A stretch of DNA of 64,000 nucleotides from Pomphorhynchus laevis (lineage: Eukaryota > Acanthocephala > Palaeacanthocephala > Echinorhynchida > Pomphorhynchidae). Location of the stretch: assembly GCA_012934845.2 (NCBI GenBank), contig WNNJ02003776.1:496001-560000 (forward strand), read 5' to 3'. The translations under genes were made by a program, and so were the position numbers. Positions 21,561 through 32,574 of this stretch are shown piece after piece. The notes below the pieces were generated by a model. It was not told where the DNA came from. It searched no databases and saw only the letters and a program-made list of their open reading frames with translations. Numbering within the stretch: the stretch's first letter is position 1; every line of letters starts with the position of its first letter.

Positions 21561-22020
21561 TAAATCCTATGTATTTATTTTCTCGTTCATGGTCAAAAAC
21601 AACTTGTTTATCCTTTTTGGTACTCTTGTAGAAAGCCTTTTTAATTTCTTCGATGGAAATCCGTTTTATTGAATAGAATTCTAATTATCTTATTATTTGT
21701 TTCAACTTCATTTATATCGAAAACAATCATCTTACTTCTTTAAGACAGAATTGTCAGCAGATATTTTCCAAAATGTTGGGACATTGGAATTCCACGAAAC
21801 AATATTTAAATTATTTAAATATTTATAATAAATGGATGTTTTAAAGAGATATTTTAAGTTTTTATAATAAAGAGAAATGAATTCTATTGTTAACGTGGGA
21901 AAAATGAGATATATCTAATAATGATTTAATTTTCCTCGCAATTATTTTTGATATAGTATATGAATATGTCATATATGATACAATAATAATTGTTGCGAGG
22001 AATATTAATTTCAAAAGATT
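21561..22020. other. Centre of the inverted dimer
   Basis: AT-rich sequence between the two PLE arms. Only short frames are present, without confident homology. Confidence 0.4.
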
Positions 22021-22024
22021 TGTT

Positions 22025-22430
22025 TCAATAAAACATTAAATACTTCAAATATTGTTTTGTAATAATAGTAAAATACCAAAGTTACACAACATTTTGAAAA
22101 AGAAACCTAAACATGATAACGATTGAGTAGGTTATAAAATTTATTGTTTAGAATGCGATAAAATATATGTGGGTCAAACAGACCAACAATTAGAGACTAA
22201 ATTAAAACATACAAATACAAACTCAAACAGGACCTAAGTAGCGCTATTGTAGACCATAGTTTAAATTAAGATCACAATATTGACTATAATAATGCTATTG
22301 TTTTAGCAAAAGAAATCAATTGTTTAAATAAAAAAATTCTTGGTTATCACATTCATAAAAACTTCAATATTATTATGCCGAATAATAAACCTGATGTAAC
22401 TTTAAATATTTTGTAAAGATGTTGTAAACG
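22025..22430 (+). pseudogene. PLE GIY-YIG endonuclease, decayed
   Basis: Translation in pieces gives KIYCLECDKIYVGQTDQQLE, HKYKLKQDLSSAIVDHSLN and NNAIVLAKEINCLNKKI. These are the CxxC, IYVGQT, basic helix and C-terminal AKE..N blocks of canonical PLE endonucleases, which nick the target. The frames are disrupted. The domain sits just before the 3' end of the element, so in this lineage the nuclease is C-terminal, unlike the Naiad-like family. Confidence 0.65.
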
Positions 22431-22685
22431 ATTATTTTGTTTAAATAATTTTTATTATTTTATTTTTATACTTTATTTAATTTTTCTAGTACTTTTAATT
22501 ATTATTTTTATTTTATTTTTTCTAATTTTTCAAATTATTTATTTTCATATTATTGTAAGTAAGTAAGTAAGGGTTTTATTAATAACTACACAACTGATAA
22601 TAAAACTTAAGAAACAAAAACATGCAAAAGAAAACTTTAAATAGAAGCTGTTCACGACGTGTATTTTGAAATCTTCAACTTATAT

Positions 22686-24761
22686 TCACGGCCTCAGGTC
22701 CAGAGGGATCTGAGCCCCTCGGCCACACCAGCGCGCCGCCCTCTGACTGAACCATTCGGGGTCTCTCACACACCTAAGGGTCCAGTCAAGGCGGACTATG
22801 GTTGGTAATCTCGAGATGAGGAGCTTGAGAAACCTTAGTCTTTGTTCTGGGGGACGTCCTCGTGAGAAGAAGACTAATCCCGAGATAGCCCAAGTACCCC
22901 AGAGGCGCACTTGGGTTATCCCATTCAGTGACAGATGCTGGGCCCGTTTCAGAGCCCACCTAGCTTTCTTCAGGATACGTTTAAGTCTATCCAGGTCAGC
23001 TTTCGCCGACCAATTCACCGTAACGGTGAACCCCAGATATTTTACTCGACTCGTAAAGATGGGGAGTGGTTGATGCTGCAAAATGGAGGAGAGTGCAGAG
23101 AGTGCTAGTCTCTTAAGTTTCTTTTTGGTGGCAGGAACGCCATTAAAGACTACCACCTGTGATTTAGAGGAGTTTAAAATAAGATTGGATGGGGGCAACT
23201 GATCTTTTAATCTTAAAAAGAAACGGCTGATGTCAGAGATTACATCTTTGCACCTGCGTCCAGAGAACAAGGCTGTGGTATCATCAGCATATACCACTAG
23301 ATGTTGATCACGTTTAAAATTCTTGAATAGAACAATGGATGCAGCAAGATATAAGATAGGAGAAAGTGGGGATCCTTGAGGTACACCCGTAATAGGGTAG
23401 AACTGACGCGCATCAGGGTCGTCTTCATAGTAGAACCGCTTGGTGTACAGCAATATCTCCACCCTGTTAACAATTCTCGCAGGCAACCCGAGGGACCTGA
23501 GAGAGGAGATAACGAAGGGAATGGAGATCCGGTCAAATGCAGCTGAAAAATCAAGAAAAACAGCCACAGCAAGCTGATGACTATTATCCTGACAAAACTG
23601 ATGCACTTCACCAATTGCTGAATGGACCGAGTGCCCTTTGACAAACCCATGAAAACTCGGTGGGATCAAATTACGCCTACATAAATAAACGCGGATTCTA
23701 CGCGCAAGCGCTTTCTCGTAGATGGATATGAGGGCGTTTTGAATCGAGATGGGCCGCAGATCTTTAGGACAAGTGATTAATCTCTTTTTAGGTAAAAAAA
23801 CTCGACGGCTGATGTTGATTTCCGCTATGTCAGACGGGGAGGCTAATAGCATTGTGATGGCGACCTCCTTTCTCTGACTGTATGTCAAAAGCTGACAGAC
23901 ACGAGTGGTGAGTGGCGCGTGGGATTTGGAGGTGCCCGGGAGTGGTCCCCAGGAGTTAAGGATATCTGTAACAGATAAGTCCCTACTCCTGAAGTCACAC
24001 CAAGGCGGGATTGGTTGGGGAGATTGAGTGGCTCCATAATTATGTAAGGAAAGTGACTCCTCTAAAACTTTGTCAAGGCCTATGCTACCAATCCAAACCA
24101 AGGCTCTATCCTTCCAGCAAACAAACTTCTCCTTCTTGAATATCTTCCAGAAGGAAGCCTGAGAAGGGTTTAGGCGAGCAATGCTTGCCCTATCCCTGCT
24201 CAGCTGGAGCCTATATCTAGAGCTCCAATATTCATTCGAGAGGATATGTCTGGCGGAAACAGAGAGATTGGGAAGGTGTAACATTTTAGCTAAGACCTTG
24301 AGCTTTGTTGGAGTAGGATTGTATATTCGACCTTTATAGGTAGTCGAAAGGATCGCGGTAGCTTGCGATGAGAGGTAGGAATTAAATTCGGTCAAACTCT
24401 CAATTCCAATTCTGGGGAAGAGTTGGATAGCTGCCTGAAAGAAGGCCACTCTAATAGGGTCAAAGTGAAACCTTCTTCTATGCAACGTATCGTCCTCTAG
24501 CCTCCAGCGAATTAGTTCATGAGACGTGGTCTGTTGTTGACGCGACTGCTCGGTGCAAATGGGTTTCAACAACCACATCTTATGTAGCAGTAATATGTCG
24601 AGGAGAGAATTTGTTGTAGAGCAATGAAAGGTTGGGGAAGGTGGTTTATGAATAAGATAGTCGATCCTTGCTCTTCGGAGTGCTGCATTAATCCAACGAA
24701 TAGTTCTGTCGTTGAAGTCACCAAGTAACATGTCATAACCGCTCCCTAATATTTGATCCAT
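22686..24761 (-). CDS. LINE ORF2, endonuclease C-terminus and reverse transcriptase
   Basis: 691 uninterrupted codons. They begin in the AP endonuclease (YDMLLGDFNDRTIRW, RIDYLI), pass a linker and enter the RT with RPISIQNALISIYEKALARR, FHGFVKGHSVHSAIGEV, FLDFSAAFDRI, GVPQGSPLSPILY and the catalytic VVYADDTT, then a thumb with KYLGFTVTVNWSAKADL. The ATG at 24761 is internal: ORF2 actually starts near 25143, and a frame change near 24950 separates the two parts. RT catalytic residues look intact. Confidence 0.85.
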   Translation of the reverse strand: MDQILGSGYDMLLGDFNDRTIRWINAALRRARIDYLIHKPPSPTFHCSTTNSLLDILLLHKMWLLKPICTEQSRQQQTTSHELIRWRLEDDTLHRRRFHFDPIRVAFFQAAIQLFPRIGIESLTEFNSYLSSQATAILSTTYKGRIYNPTPTKLKVLAKMLHLPNLSVSARHILSNEYWSSRYRLQLSRDRASIARLNPSQASFWKIFKKEKFVCWKDRALVWIGSIGLDKVLEESLSLHNYGATQSPQPIPPWCDFRSRDLSVTDILNSWGPLPGTSKSHAPLTTRVCQLLTYSQRKEVAITMLLASPSDIAEINISRRVFLPKKRLITCPKDLRPISIQNALISIYEKALARRIRVYLCRRNLIPPSFHGFVKGHSVHSAIGEVHQFCQDNSHQLAVAVFLDFSAAFDRISIPFVISSLRSLGLPARIVNRVEILLYTKRFYYEDDPDARQFYPITGVPQGSPLSPILYLAASIVLFKNFKRDQHLVVYADDTTALFSGRRCKDVISDISRFFLRLKDQLPPSNLILNSSKSQVVVFNGVPATKKKLKRLALSALSSILQHQPLPIFTSRVKYLGFTVTVNWSAKADLDRLKRILKKARWALKRAQHLSLNGITQVRLWGTWAISGLVFFSRGRPPEQRLRFLKLLISRLPTIVRLDWTLRCVRDPEWFSQRAARWCGRGAQIPLDLRP

Positions 24762-24954
24762 GAGGTCACGGTTCTTGTGAATTTCTCCTGGCCGAATATA
24801 GACATTGGCTATGCTTATACGCTTACCGTTCTTACAAAGTGATATAGCTAAACAAGATAGGGCTGGACAAGAGTAGTTTAATAGGAGGGATGATCTTAAT
24901 GAGCTTTTTACTAGGGTTAAAAGACCTTGAGATAAAGAGGAGTGAGGGGGGTTA

Positions 24955-25143
24955 TTAAGGAGTAAAATGGGTGTATATGTGCTTAGGGATAAATCGAGTA
25001 ATATCCTGGGGGAGACGGATAGACCGCGTCTCCTGAAGGACTATAACATCTGCATCTCTACCAGATAGAAGGCTAAGGGCGGAAGCACCTCCCGAATTCC
25101 ACTGAAAGATATTCAGTGAAAAAGGCCCTTGATTACTTCCCAT
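24955..25143 (-). CDS. LINE ORF2 N-terminus (AP endonuclease start)
   Basis: MGSNQGPFSLNIFQWNSGG contains the N-terminal Asn motif of AP endonucleases, followed by DVIVLQETRS with the catalytic Glu. The frame then shifts by about one base near 24950, after which IANVYIRPGEI and GDFND follow in the frame of 24761-22686. The start lies about 35 bases after the ORF1 end at 25178, a usual spacing for Jockey/I elements. Confidence 0.75.
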   Translation of the reverse strand: MGSNQGPFSLNIFQWNSGGASALSLLSGRDADVIVLQETRSIRLPQDITRFIPKHIYTHFTP

Positions 25144-25177
25144 TGCGTAAGTGTTACCGAAGTGGGACGCCCTCCAC

Positions 25178-26383
25178 CTAGTCGCAACTAGAGGCGGAAA
25201 GGTCGCCTTTACCGCTTCCCGTCACGACAAATAAAGTCGCTTGACCACGGGCGATATCTTCATTTCCCTCGTTAGCCAAAGCCCAGATCGAATCCTTCCG
25301 AGCAAGCTTCAGAGCAGCTATGCTCAGCGCTGACCCGTTTTGTTTCTTAGATTTTGGTGGCTTCTTAATATTGTTAGTCTTCCCAGAAGGAGGAGAACGG
25401 AAGGATTCCGCTAATTGACCCACTAATTTTTGGACCAATTTTTCAAGTTGAATCATTGATGCCTGATGCTGCATTTCAATAAGTTTAAGAATTTCCGTAT
25501 CCGGCATCCTGTCGTCTTTCTTGTTAGACGAGACAGCTTCCACGAAGCTAGTCGGTTTTGCTGTCACACCCCTGTGTCTCTTTTGGTACGCTTTAAAGAT
25601 TTTACACTTTTTTGACCATGCGGGGTGCTCACCACCGCAGTTTGCGCAAAATGGCTTACTTTCGCACTTCTCAGGATGTATAGCAGTTGTACCACACACG
25701 CCGCACTTATGGGGTAGAGAACAGCCAGCAGACCAATGCCCCCACTGATGGCAATTGTTGCAGTGAGGAGTACGTTAGTGAGTCGGTTTCGATTATTGAA
25801 AATCTTAAATTATACCCCATAAAAGGATTGCATGTCGAAATCGATAGTTTTAGAGCTTCATCAACCGGGGCATTGCAGAACGCCACGGGAATGGGGAAGC
25901 CTTTAATCCCTTTTATAAAGCGCACGTTAGAGATTTTGTAATCAGTTTCTAGGGCTGATATATCTTGTTCTGAAATGTATGTGGGCATGTTATTTATCTT
26001 TATTGTTGCCAGGATTGGTTTGGAAGCAATTATACCTTGTTCCGAATGCTCTTTTTTAAAGTAGTCGACGTACGACATTGCCAGATCAGGAGTGCAGAAT
26101 GAGATTTTAATCTCAGATTCATAATATTTAATCGCATTGAACAATATCCTTTTTTAAATCGATCGGCAAAGCCCCTTATAAAAACATTGAACATGTTCTG
26201 CCTTTCCAGAGGCACCAAAAGTCTGATAATCACGAGGTTGGATAATTTTGGTACCGGGGGGAGTTCCCCTTTCGAAATATATTCAAGAGAAGCTAAATCT
26301 CCACTTACCTCGTTTATTGCATTGGCAGGAAAATTAGTTTTCATTGAGTTCTTTGAACGCTCCGACATGCTAAATTTACTCAT
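25178..26383 (-). pseudogene. LINE ORF1 (gag-like, three CCHC knuckles), broken
   Basis: An N-terminal polar region (MSKFSMSERSKNSMK) leads to a basic RNA-binding part, then three zinc knuckles (CNNCHQWGHWSAGC, CGVCGTTAIHPEKC, CANCGGEHPAWSKKC) and a Lys-rich C-terminus with PPKSKKQNG. Jockey and I elements encode such gag-like RNA-binding proteins. Frame changes near 26140 and 25770-25700 break it into three pieces. The ATG at 26383 lies right at the 5' end of the element. Confidence 0.75.
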
Positions 26384-26592
26384 TATTGTAATTATTTTTG
26401 TTTCGTTTCTAAACTATTTTGAATCATTCTTTTTGATTGCGTCTTATGTACCTGCAAAGTTGCCGATATCGTGTCAAAAATTCAAACAACAATGAAAGTA
26501 GCTGGTTATGGCTAACAACAGCAGCACCTGCCCAAAGCAAATGGCAGTGATCATTTTGAACATTTTATATAAACATGTTCATTTAAAAAACT

Positions 26593-26640
26593 GCAATTTT
26601 CTGAAGATGCTAACAGAGGCTAACGAAATATCAAAAAATA
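26593..26640 (+). ncRNA. Candidate minimal hammerhead ribozyme, right arm
   Basis: Plus strand: AATTTT, CTGAAGA (26601-26607), a variable stem II region (GCTAACAGAGGCTAAC), GAAA (26625-26628), and an AUC cleavage triplet (26630-26632). AAAAAA follows it and pairs with the UUUU before the box. It is the inverted partner of the motif at 20757-20804; stem II has changed, but the boxes and stem I are retained. Confidence 0.6.
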
Positions 26641-26675
26641 GTTTATTTTCTTTGATCCAGCTCCAATAATTTTTT

Positions 26676-27174
26676 ATAAATAATAGATCATTCATTATCA
26701 ACTATTAAAAAAAACAAATTCTCTCATGCTAAAGATTTAATATTCCTGAATCATGAAAAAAGACGCCAGTTTAATTTTCGATGTTTGTAATTTTAAGTAT
26801 TGTTACCGAAACACTCCGAAATTCAATTTATAAATGCTGTCAGCTACGAAAGTAATTAAACAATCGATTTTAATTATAAATTTACTAATTAAAAGATTTT
26901 TTAACTAACTATATTTAGCGATATACAGTTTCATCTTATTAAATATGAAGTATTTATGGTTTCTCAAATTTATTGCGAAACTAATGTTGATTGCCGACAT
27001 ATTGGACAACTTTTATAGTCCACATATATATTTTAAGTGATATAGTAAATATTGTTAACTAACATTTTCATCAGATCTCTGAATTATGAACCATATAAAT
27101 TTTGTTTTGAGTTTTGAAAGCTCAATTGTTAGAATATCAAAAATTTAAAATACATTTTAAAAGATTTTATTTAG
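26676..27174. other. AT-rich spacer upstream of candidate exon
   Basis: No recognised element. It ends in AAGATTTTATTTAG, which reads as the acceptor of the exon that follows. Confidence 0.4.
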
Positions 27175-27429
27175 AATGCATCCCATTCTTTGCGTCGAAC
27201 CAATCTATAGCGAGGCATATATGTATGCCATATACCGGTTGGACAATAGTCCGAGATCTTTCAAATATAATGCTTAAGTCCTTGTTGCCGTATTTTCATA
27301 TTCAACAAAGTTATGAATGTTCTATTGATGTAGCAGAATATCGGATAATGCTATGCTCGATGATGTATACGCCCTGTGATGAAACCAGTTTGAATGTCAT
27401 AAGGTACCCTTGCGAAGACACCTGTTTCG
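27175..27429 (+). CDS. Candidate exon: frizzled-like (FZ) cysteine-rich domain, copy 1
   Basis: A 255-bp block between an acceptor (TTTTATTTAG) and a donor (G|GTAATT), phase 1 at both ends. Translation begins ECIPFFASNQSIARHICMPY and has seven cysteines in the FZ order: C-I-P, C-M-P-Y, YEC, MLC, TPC, YPC, DTC. YECSIDVAEYRIMLCSMMYT matches the signature C.....FLCS.Y.P.C of frizzled-type domains, which bind Wnts or lipids in receptors and secreted proteins. The last three cysteines of a full FZ domain are missing and would lie in another exon. A similar exon is at 38486-38746. It could belong to a receptor, a protease or a secreted protein. Confidence 0.55.
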
Positions 27430-28241
27430 GTAATTTATATTTAACAAAAATCTCGATAAACTTTTATTTGCAGAAGTATTACGAAATTGTTGGTCACTCA
27501 CTCCAATGCTATCATGCCATCTTTTACCGAAAAACAATTGTGTTACAACTCAAGGTATAATATAATTGAAGATGAAAGAATTTAGCGTAAATTTAGTAAT
27601 AATTTACTTAATGATATTTATACTTTATAATTCACACCTTATTTGGATATAAACATATACTTTAAGTGTGTGTAATGTTATTGTTCAAAATGTCAGATTG
27701 TAAAAAATATGCATATGTTCAAATGTAAATGTTCCAAATATGGCTGGCTATTGCATTATCAAATTTGAGAAGATAGTGTATGATATGAGATTTGAGCTTT
27801 ATTATCCTCGAGATCAGTAGTGGCACTGATGCGTCGCTAATAAGTTATTTAACAGACGGTTGAAATAAGAGTCACAATGAGAATGCATTTGTAGCATACC
27901 CAGTAAAATTTATACTAATTGAAAGTCAATTAATTTATATTAATTGGACGTTATTGACGATTTACAATGGAAATAATAGTAAAAATTACTCTTTGTATAA
28001 TAAGGTAAATAATTTAATGTTGATTTGTATACTGTTCATACACTAATCTACTCACAAAATAAAGAAAATCAACAAAATATTATGAACTTTATTTAAATAG
28101 ATTAAAACTAATTTTAATAATTAAATATCAAAATGTCTAATTAAACGCTTATATTTAAAGATATCAACTGTGAATATACTTGTGGGGATGTATCCCTAAG
28201 ACGAATTATTAAATTAAAATATTAATGTGTTGGAGCAGAAC
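27430..28241. other. Candidate intron sequence
   Basis: AT-rich and repeat-poor. No gene or recognised element was seen. Confidence 0.4.
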
Positions 28242-29396
28242 CATGAGGTTTCACAATTCTTTAACAATCCGGATTTTTTGCGATAAACAATGAAAATGAT
28301 CCGTAATCCTACAACTATACGGGAAATTACGAGAAACCATTATAGAGCCCTGATTAACCTTGAGAGTTTACTGACGGATTTAATGTTCTTCAGAGAATTT
28401 ATCGCGATTTTCAAGAACCAATGCTTAATGCGGCACATGAGCAGTTTTACGATAATCCTTTGAATACTAATTCTAGCTCATCTAGTACAGCTAACACTAG
28501 TCAAGTAGGAAATTAAAATACAAACCCCCTGCCTAACCCGGTGGCATCTCAGAATACTACATTTCAAAATAATCGATCTGCATCCATTCTAAATCTTTTG
28601 CCATTTAATTTAGTCGATTCGTCTAGATCATATGTAACTAATACAAACCATTTAGAATCCTCTTTGCAATCTACATCAAGCAAAAACACTAATCGGTATT
28701 CTACGATAAACCCTCAACAATTATTAGTAGTCGCTGCTGAAAATCCTTGCATGTTAATCGACATGTTGCGGGCATCCAGTTTTAACCCAAACATGGATAA
28801 TTCTATCCGCGATCCTGGTGTTTTACTTAATCTGCTGCGTACATATGAATTTGTACAGGACGAAATACAAAGAGAACAAGTACATCGTGTAATTCATGAG
28901 TTTATAAGTCAGTGGCCAATACTGGAAATTCGTGCTCTATACACAAATCCTCGAGCATTTTGGTCGATTGTACAAATTCTACAAAACCTAATTCGTCTTG
29001 GGGACACATCCTCACAAATATATTCACATTTGATATCTTCAAATATAAGCGGTCTAGTCGATAATCAAACGAGTAGACAACCTACTTTATCTAATGTAGA
29101 TTCTGTTCAATTACCAAGCAATAGACAAACAGCTTATGCAACAACAGCATCTCAAAATTTACAAAATTCAAATCAAGTTCATACTGCTTCGTTGTTTCAA
29201 CCATTAGATCGTCTTCATCCCCAGCAACATCAGCCAACAAATCAACAACCAAACCAAACTCAAGAACAACTTTATGCATCCGAACTTGTACAAATGCAGA
29301 CAGTGGGATTCCATAACCATGATACAAATCTTGAAGCGCTTGTTGCATTTATGGGGGGACGCAAATATGGCTGTAGAACGTATTGAAGACTCTTGA
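28242..29396 (+). pseudogene. Ubiquilin C-terminal half, intronless broken copy
   Basis: Ubiquilins shuttle ubiquitinated proteins to the proteasome. The copy starts HEVSQFFNNPDFLR, followed by MIRNPTTIREITRNHYRAL (an STI1-type motif), then after a frame change VLQRIYRDFQEPMLNAAHEQ. The longest intact part (28541-29386) holds the second STI1 region, a Gln/Asn/Ser-rich linker and the UBA domain (SELVQMQTVGFHNHDTNLEA). A TAA replaces a Gln codon at about 28282, a frameshift lies near 28375, a TAA lies near 28515 and an extra G near 29358 shifts the last codons. The N-terminal UBL half is absent. No intron interrupts it, which suggests a retrocopy, with the caveat that the host gene structure is unknown. 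Confidence 0.8.
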
Positions 29397-30475
29397 CATA
29401 TATCAATATTATATTTATTACTCTATCAAAAAATTAAACGATCTATAATTAAAACATTATTTGGGAACTCTGACTGGTTAGATTACAGTAAAATTAATAA
29501 CCATAGGTTAATACATGATAATTAATACACAAAGCTAAATTAAAACAGACACTTTTTTAGGAACAATTAATTTTTCCTATAAAATTGCTTAAGAAAAACA
29601 TATTCTGGATTTAATAAAATCCGAAAACAGATTTTTGTAATTTGAGCTCTAAATCGTCAACTGAAGATGATAGTACCAGCTGTTGAAAATTTCACTTTCG
29701 CAATTAAATACGTTGTTTATGAAAACTCTTATGTACATAAAAATTTAGTAATTATTAAAACAAGAAGTTAATCTGTATTGTTTGCTTATAAACACTTCAG
29801 TTTTGTCAGTAAACTAGCTTTTTAAGTATTATTTGAATTTAATTCTTTAAGTATATTTAATAAAATTCGCTACATAATTTCAGCTAGCCGAAATTACCGA
29901 GAAGCAGCTTTTGTTAACAAATTGCATTGTTTTATTTTCAAGTGGTACAAATGATATAAATATAATATGTTATAAATTAATATGTTATATATTATAATAT
30001 ATTATAAAATTATTATATTATAATATTTTTTTATAATTATATTAAATACGTAGACTCAGTTAGCTGATTTGATATGATATATCAAATCAGCTAACATATG
30101 ATATGTTAATATCATTTTTTATAAAAATGATATTCTTACGATTGAGATATAAATTAAATAAGCATCAAACTTCATATATTAACTTCCGAATATATGTTCA
30201 CATCTCCGAAATATAATTAATCTGTTAATATTTATCAATTTATTTTTATTATATAATATTTATTATATAAAACTCTATTTAATAATGAATTTTATTATAT
30301 ACCCGTGTTCTGAAATATATTTGATGACTCATATACATTTCAATAATTGAAAATATAATGATATCATATCTGGTAATGTTTGAATCGTTTTTTTGTACTC
30401 ATATATTAAACATACATTAACTATCATTTATATTAGTAAAAAATTAAATATAAATTAAATATAGTTTAAAAAATT
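29397..30475. other. AT-rich spacer with PLE terminus
   Basis: Simple AT sequence with ATATTATAAT repeats at 29960-30030. An isolated family terminus, ACGTAGACTCAGTTAGCTGA, at about 30047-30066 is followed by a short inverted echo (ATCAGCTAAC) at 30085. No gene was seen. Confidence 0.5.
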
Positions 30476-30800
30476 AGATCAGCCAACTGTCTATGCATTT
30501 TGTGCTTTATTTAAATTTTAAATTAATATTTTAATCATAGGATTTTATATAATTCAGATTTATATAAAATTTTAAATTTAATTCTTATTAATTGATTAAT
30601 AAATAATAAATGACGTATCATAATTTAAGTTAGATGTCATCTGAAGGGACTGTTATGTTATCAGGTTTTGGGCCTTATTCCTTGACGCAGCATAACAGCG
30701 GTGCCAAGTTCAATGCAATGATTTATTTCTATTGTTGTAATATATATCTTAGTCTAACAACTAATATATTATTTACTATTCATCTATAAAAGTTTTCCAT
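30476..30800 (-). mobile_element. PLE (Naiad-like) 3' tail, diverged copy
   Basis: An older copy of the common tail. The structured segment at 30637-30735 is present, and its long stem has changed on both sides to CTGTTATG/CATAACAG, keeping the pairing. The GGCCCC partner stem is degraded here. Confidence 0.65.
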
Positions 30801-30932
30801 TTGACAGTTTGAATTTAATTTTAATAATTTAATTATTTTTTATCAATAAATAATTAATTTAATTATCTAATACTAATTTCACATAATTTTCGATTTCTTA
30901 TTGATAATGTGTGGGCTTATTTAATCGTATAG

Positions 30933-31115
30933 AATTAAGCAAATTAAGAAGCAGGTTCATACGTCTAAATCCTAAACCGGTACCAATGGAAGTAACAACA
31001 ATTGAGGACAACCTTTCTGGTCATCAGAGAGAGCCTGCAATAGATAGCATTAATGAATATTCAACTAATGCTCTTCTGTTGGAATTTGGTAACTTCTTTG
31101 CTCGGAATTTGATGG
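30933..31115 (+). CDS. Candidate exon, unknown domain
   Basis: A 183-bp block after an acceptor (TTTAATCGTATAG) and before a donor (G|GTACAA), phase 1 at both ends like the neighbouring candidate exons. It encodes LSKLRSRFIRLNPKPVPMEV followed by an acidic stretch and NEYSTNALLLEFGNFFARNL. The balanced composition contrasts with the AT-rich surroundings. No family recognised; the end resembles YLSNALIVRLLEEMISIL in the next candidate exon. Confidence 0.4.
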
Positions 31116-32574
31116 GTACAATCATTGCTAATATTAAAATCTATATAATTATTTTTCTAATTCAGATATTAGGTTTGATCAGGAAATATCAGGTAACAAA
31201 ATTGCGCTCTAAATTATTTGACAAGATTAAACTTATAGCTAAATCGTTCATACAGCGGATCGTGAAATCTATGCCTGGTGATAAAAGAAGTATACTTTAC
31301 GTTTTCCATTTTTGTAATAAATTTACGCATTAATTTTATAAAGATTCATAGTTTTATAATTTGATATTTTGAATATCTTATCAAAATTTGCTTTTGTCTA
31401 TAAAAAAGTATTTTATTTTTGATTTATATTACCACTACACAAATTTCTAAAGACAATTTAACTTTGAAATTTTAATCTTGAACACTCGTATGTACAACGG
31501 ACAACAGTGATTACAATTATATTTATTGGATTTAATATTTAAAACGGTCATATTTGAAAATATAATTAAAAATTTACATAATATTATCAATATTATAAAT
31601 ATATGAGTGTCGGGTTCCAACGAGTACTCAGGTTGAAAGTTTATGTTAAGGGTAAGTGTTCGTGCGAACTACAAATCTAGTCATTTGAAGCGAATGTAAA
31701 TAAATATCGATTTTAATTACACAACAATTGCTAGTATTTGATTTAATTTTTTATTTATGCTTCATTTATATATAATACAATTAAATATAAATTTAATTAA
31801 ATATTTACAATTTTAAATAAACAAATAATTATTAAGATTGCCTAAATTAATGCTATTTGGGAGTGAGCAGTATATGTGACTGTAACCATTATATTTGACT
31901 ATTATTTAAGAAATAAATTGTGCGTATCTCTACAATTTGATGGAATAATTGTTAAGTGTGAATATCAACTAAATGACAGTTTAGTAGAAAATATCGCAAA
32001 AATGATTAAAATATTAGTATTAAAAAATGTTTTGTTGTATTCTAAGCAATTAGTTGTTATGGTGTGTGTAGAAAATGTTCGTTTTTTTCAAATGAATTAA
32101 TAATATTTCGGATAACTTCAATATGTACACTAATTACAAATGTACATTTGTGTTGTTTACTTTAAATGTACATTAACCACACCAGATTGACAATTTTTCT
32201 TCTTCATTTCTTTATTTTTTAGTTCACTTTTTTGTACTAATCGTCGAAAGACCATAGCTTTATAATAAATTATAAACATAATTTTAATTGAATTGATATT
32301 TCATAGCAATCAATAATAATTCAAACAAATTAGTGTTTGCGCGTGGCAATTAAGCAATCATTAATTTAGAGAATATATTTACATGGATTCCATGATAAAT
32401 TTTGTCTAATACATTAGTAATTTACTATTTAATTATTTAAATTTTAGTTAGCATTATTTTTTGATTTATAAATAATATAAAATACATAGCTGATCTAATT
32501 AAATGAGCCAAATATATATGACATCTTAGCAAATAAATAATAAATAAATATTTTTAAATCTGTATTTTTAAAAG
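31116..32574. other. Candidate intron sequence
   Basis: AT-rich. It includes a frame at 31876-32100 of 75 codons (SLQFDGIIVKCEYQLND) without clear splice context, and a decayed Naiad-like tail near 32440-32500. Nothing else was seen. Confidence 0.4.

Larger units (their letters stand above)
22561..26385 (-). mobile_element. Jockey/I-type LINE, near full length
   Basis: On the minus strand, a gag-like ORF1 (26383-25178) is followed by ORF2 with endonuclease and RT (25143-22686) and a short 3' UTR ending in CTTA repeats (plus strand TAAGTAAGTAAG at 22557-22570). A direct repeat ATTATTGTAA flanks it (22551-22560 and about 26385-26395), fitting a target-site duplication. It interrupts the PLE right arm. 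A second, truncated family member lies at 3852-4490. Confidence 0.85.
20727..26675. mobile_element. PLE inverted dimer (C-terminal GIY-YIG lineage), interrupted
   Basis: The left arm (20727-21560, minus orientation) and right arm (22210-22560 plus 26386-26675, plus orientation) are reverse complements. The best-matching stretches are 20727-20937 with 26464-26675, and 21003-21280 with 22285-22556. The right arm upstream of 22430 encodes a GIY-YIG nuclease, and hammerhead-like motifs lie near both outer ends. The right arm is split by a LINE (22561-26385) and the left arm by a Naiad-like tail (21282-21488). PLEs are known for tandem and inverted copies. The element is broken. Confidence 0.75.

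Noticed and set aside
20727-26675. Terminal inverted repeats of a large DNA transposon or Polinton
   Set aside because: The arms contain PLE nuclease sequence and hammerhead-like motifs, the interior is an inserted LINE with its own duplication, and no transposase, integrase or capsid gene is present outside known retroelements.
31876-32100. Possible further exon (SLQFDGIIVKCEYQLND)
   Set aside because: No convincing donor, the acceptor would be in a different phase from its neighbours, and there is no family match.
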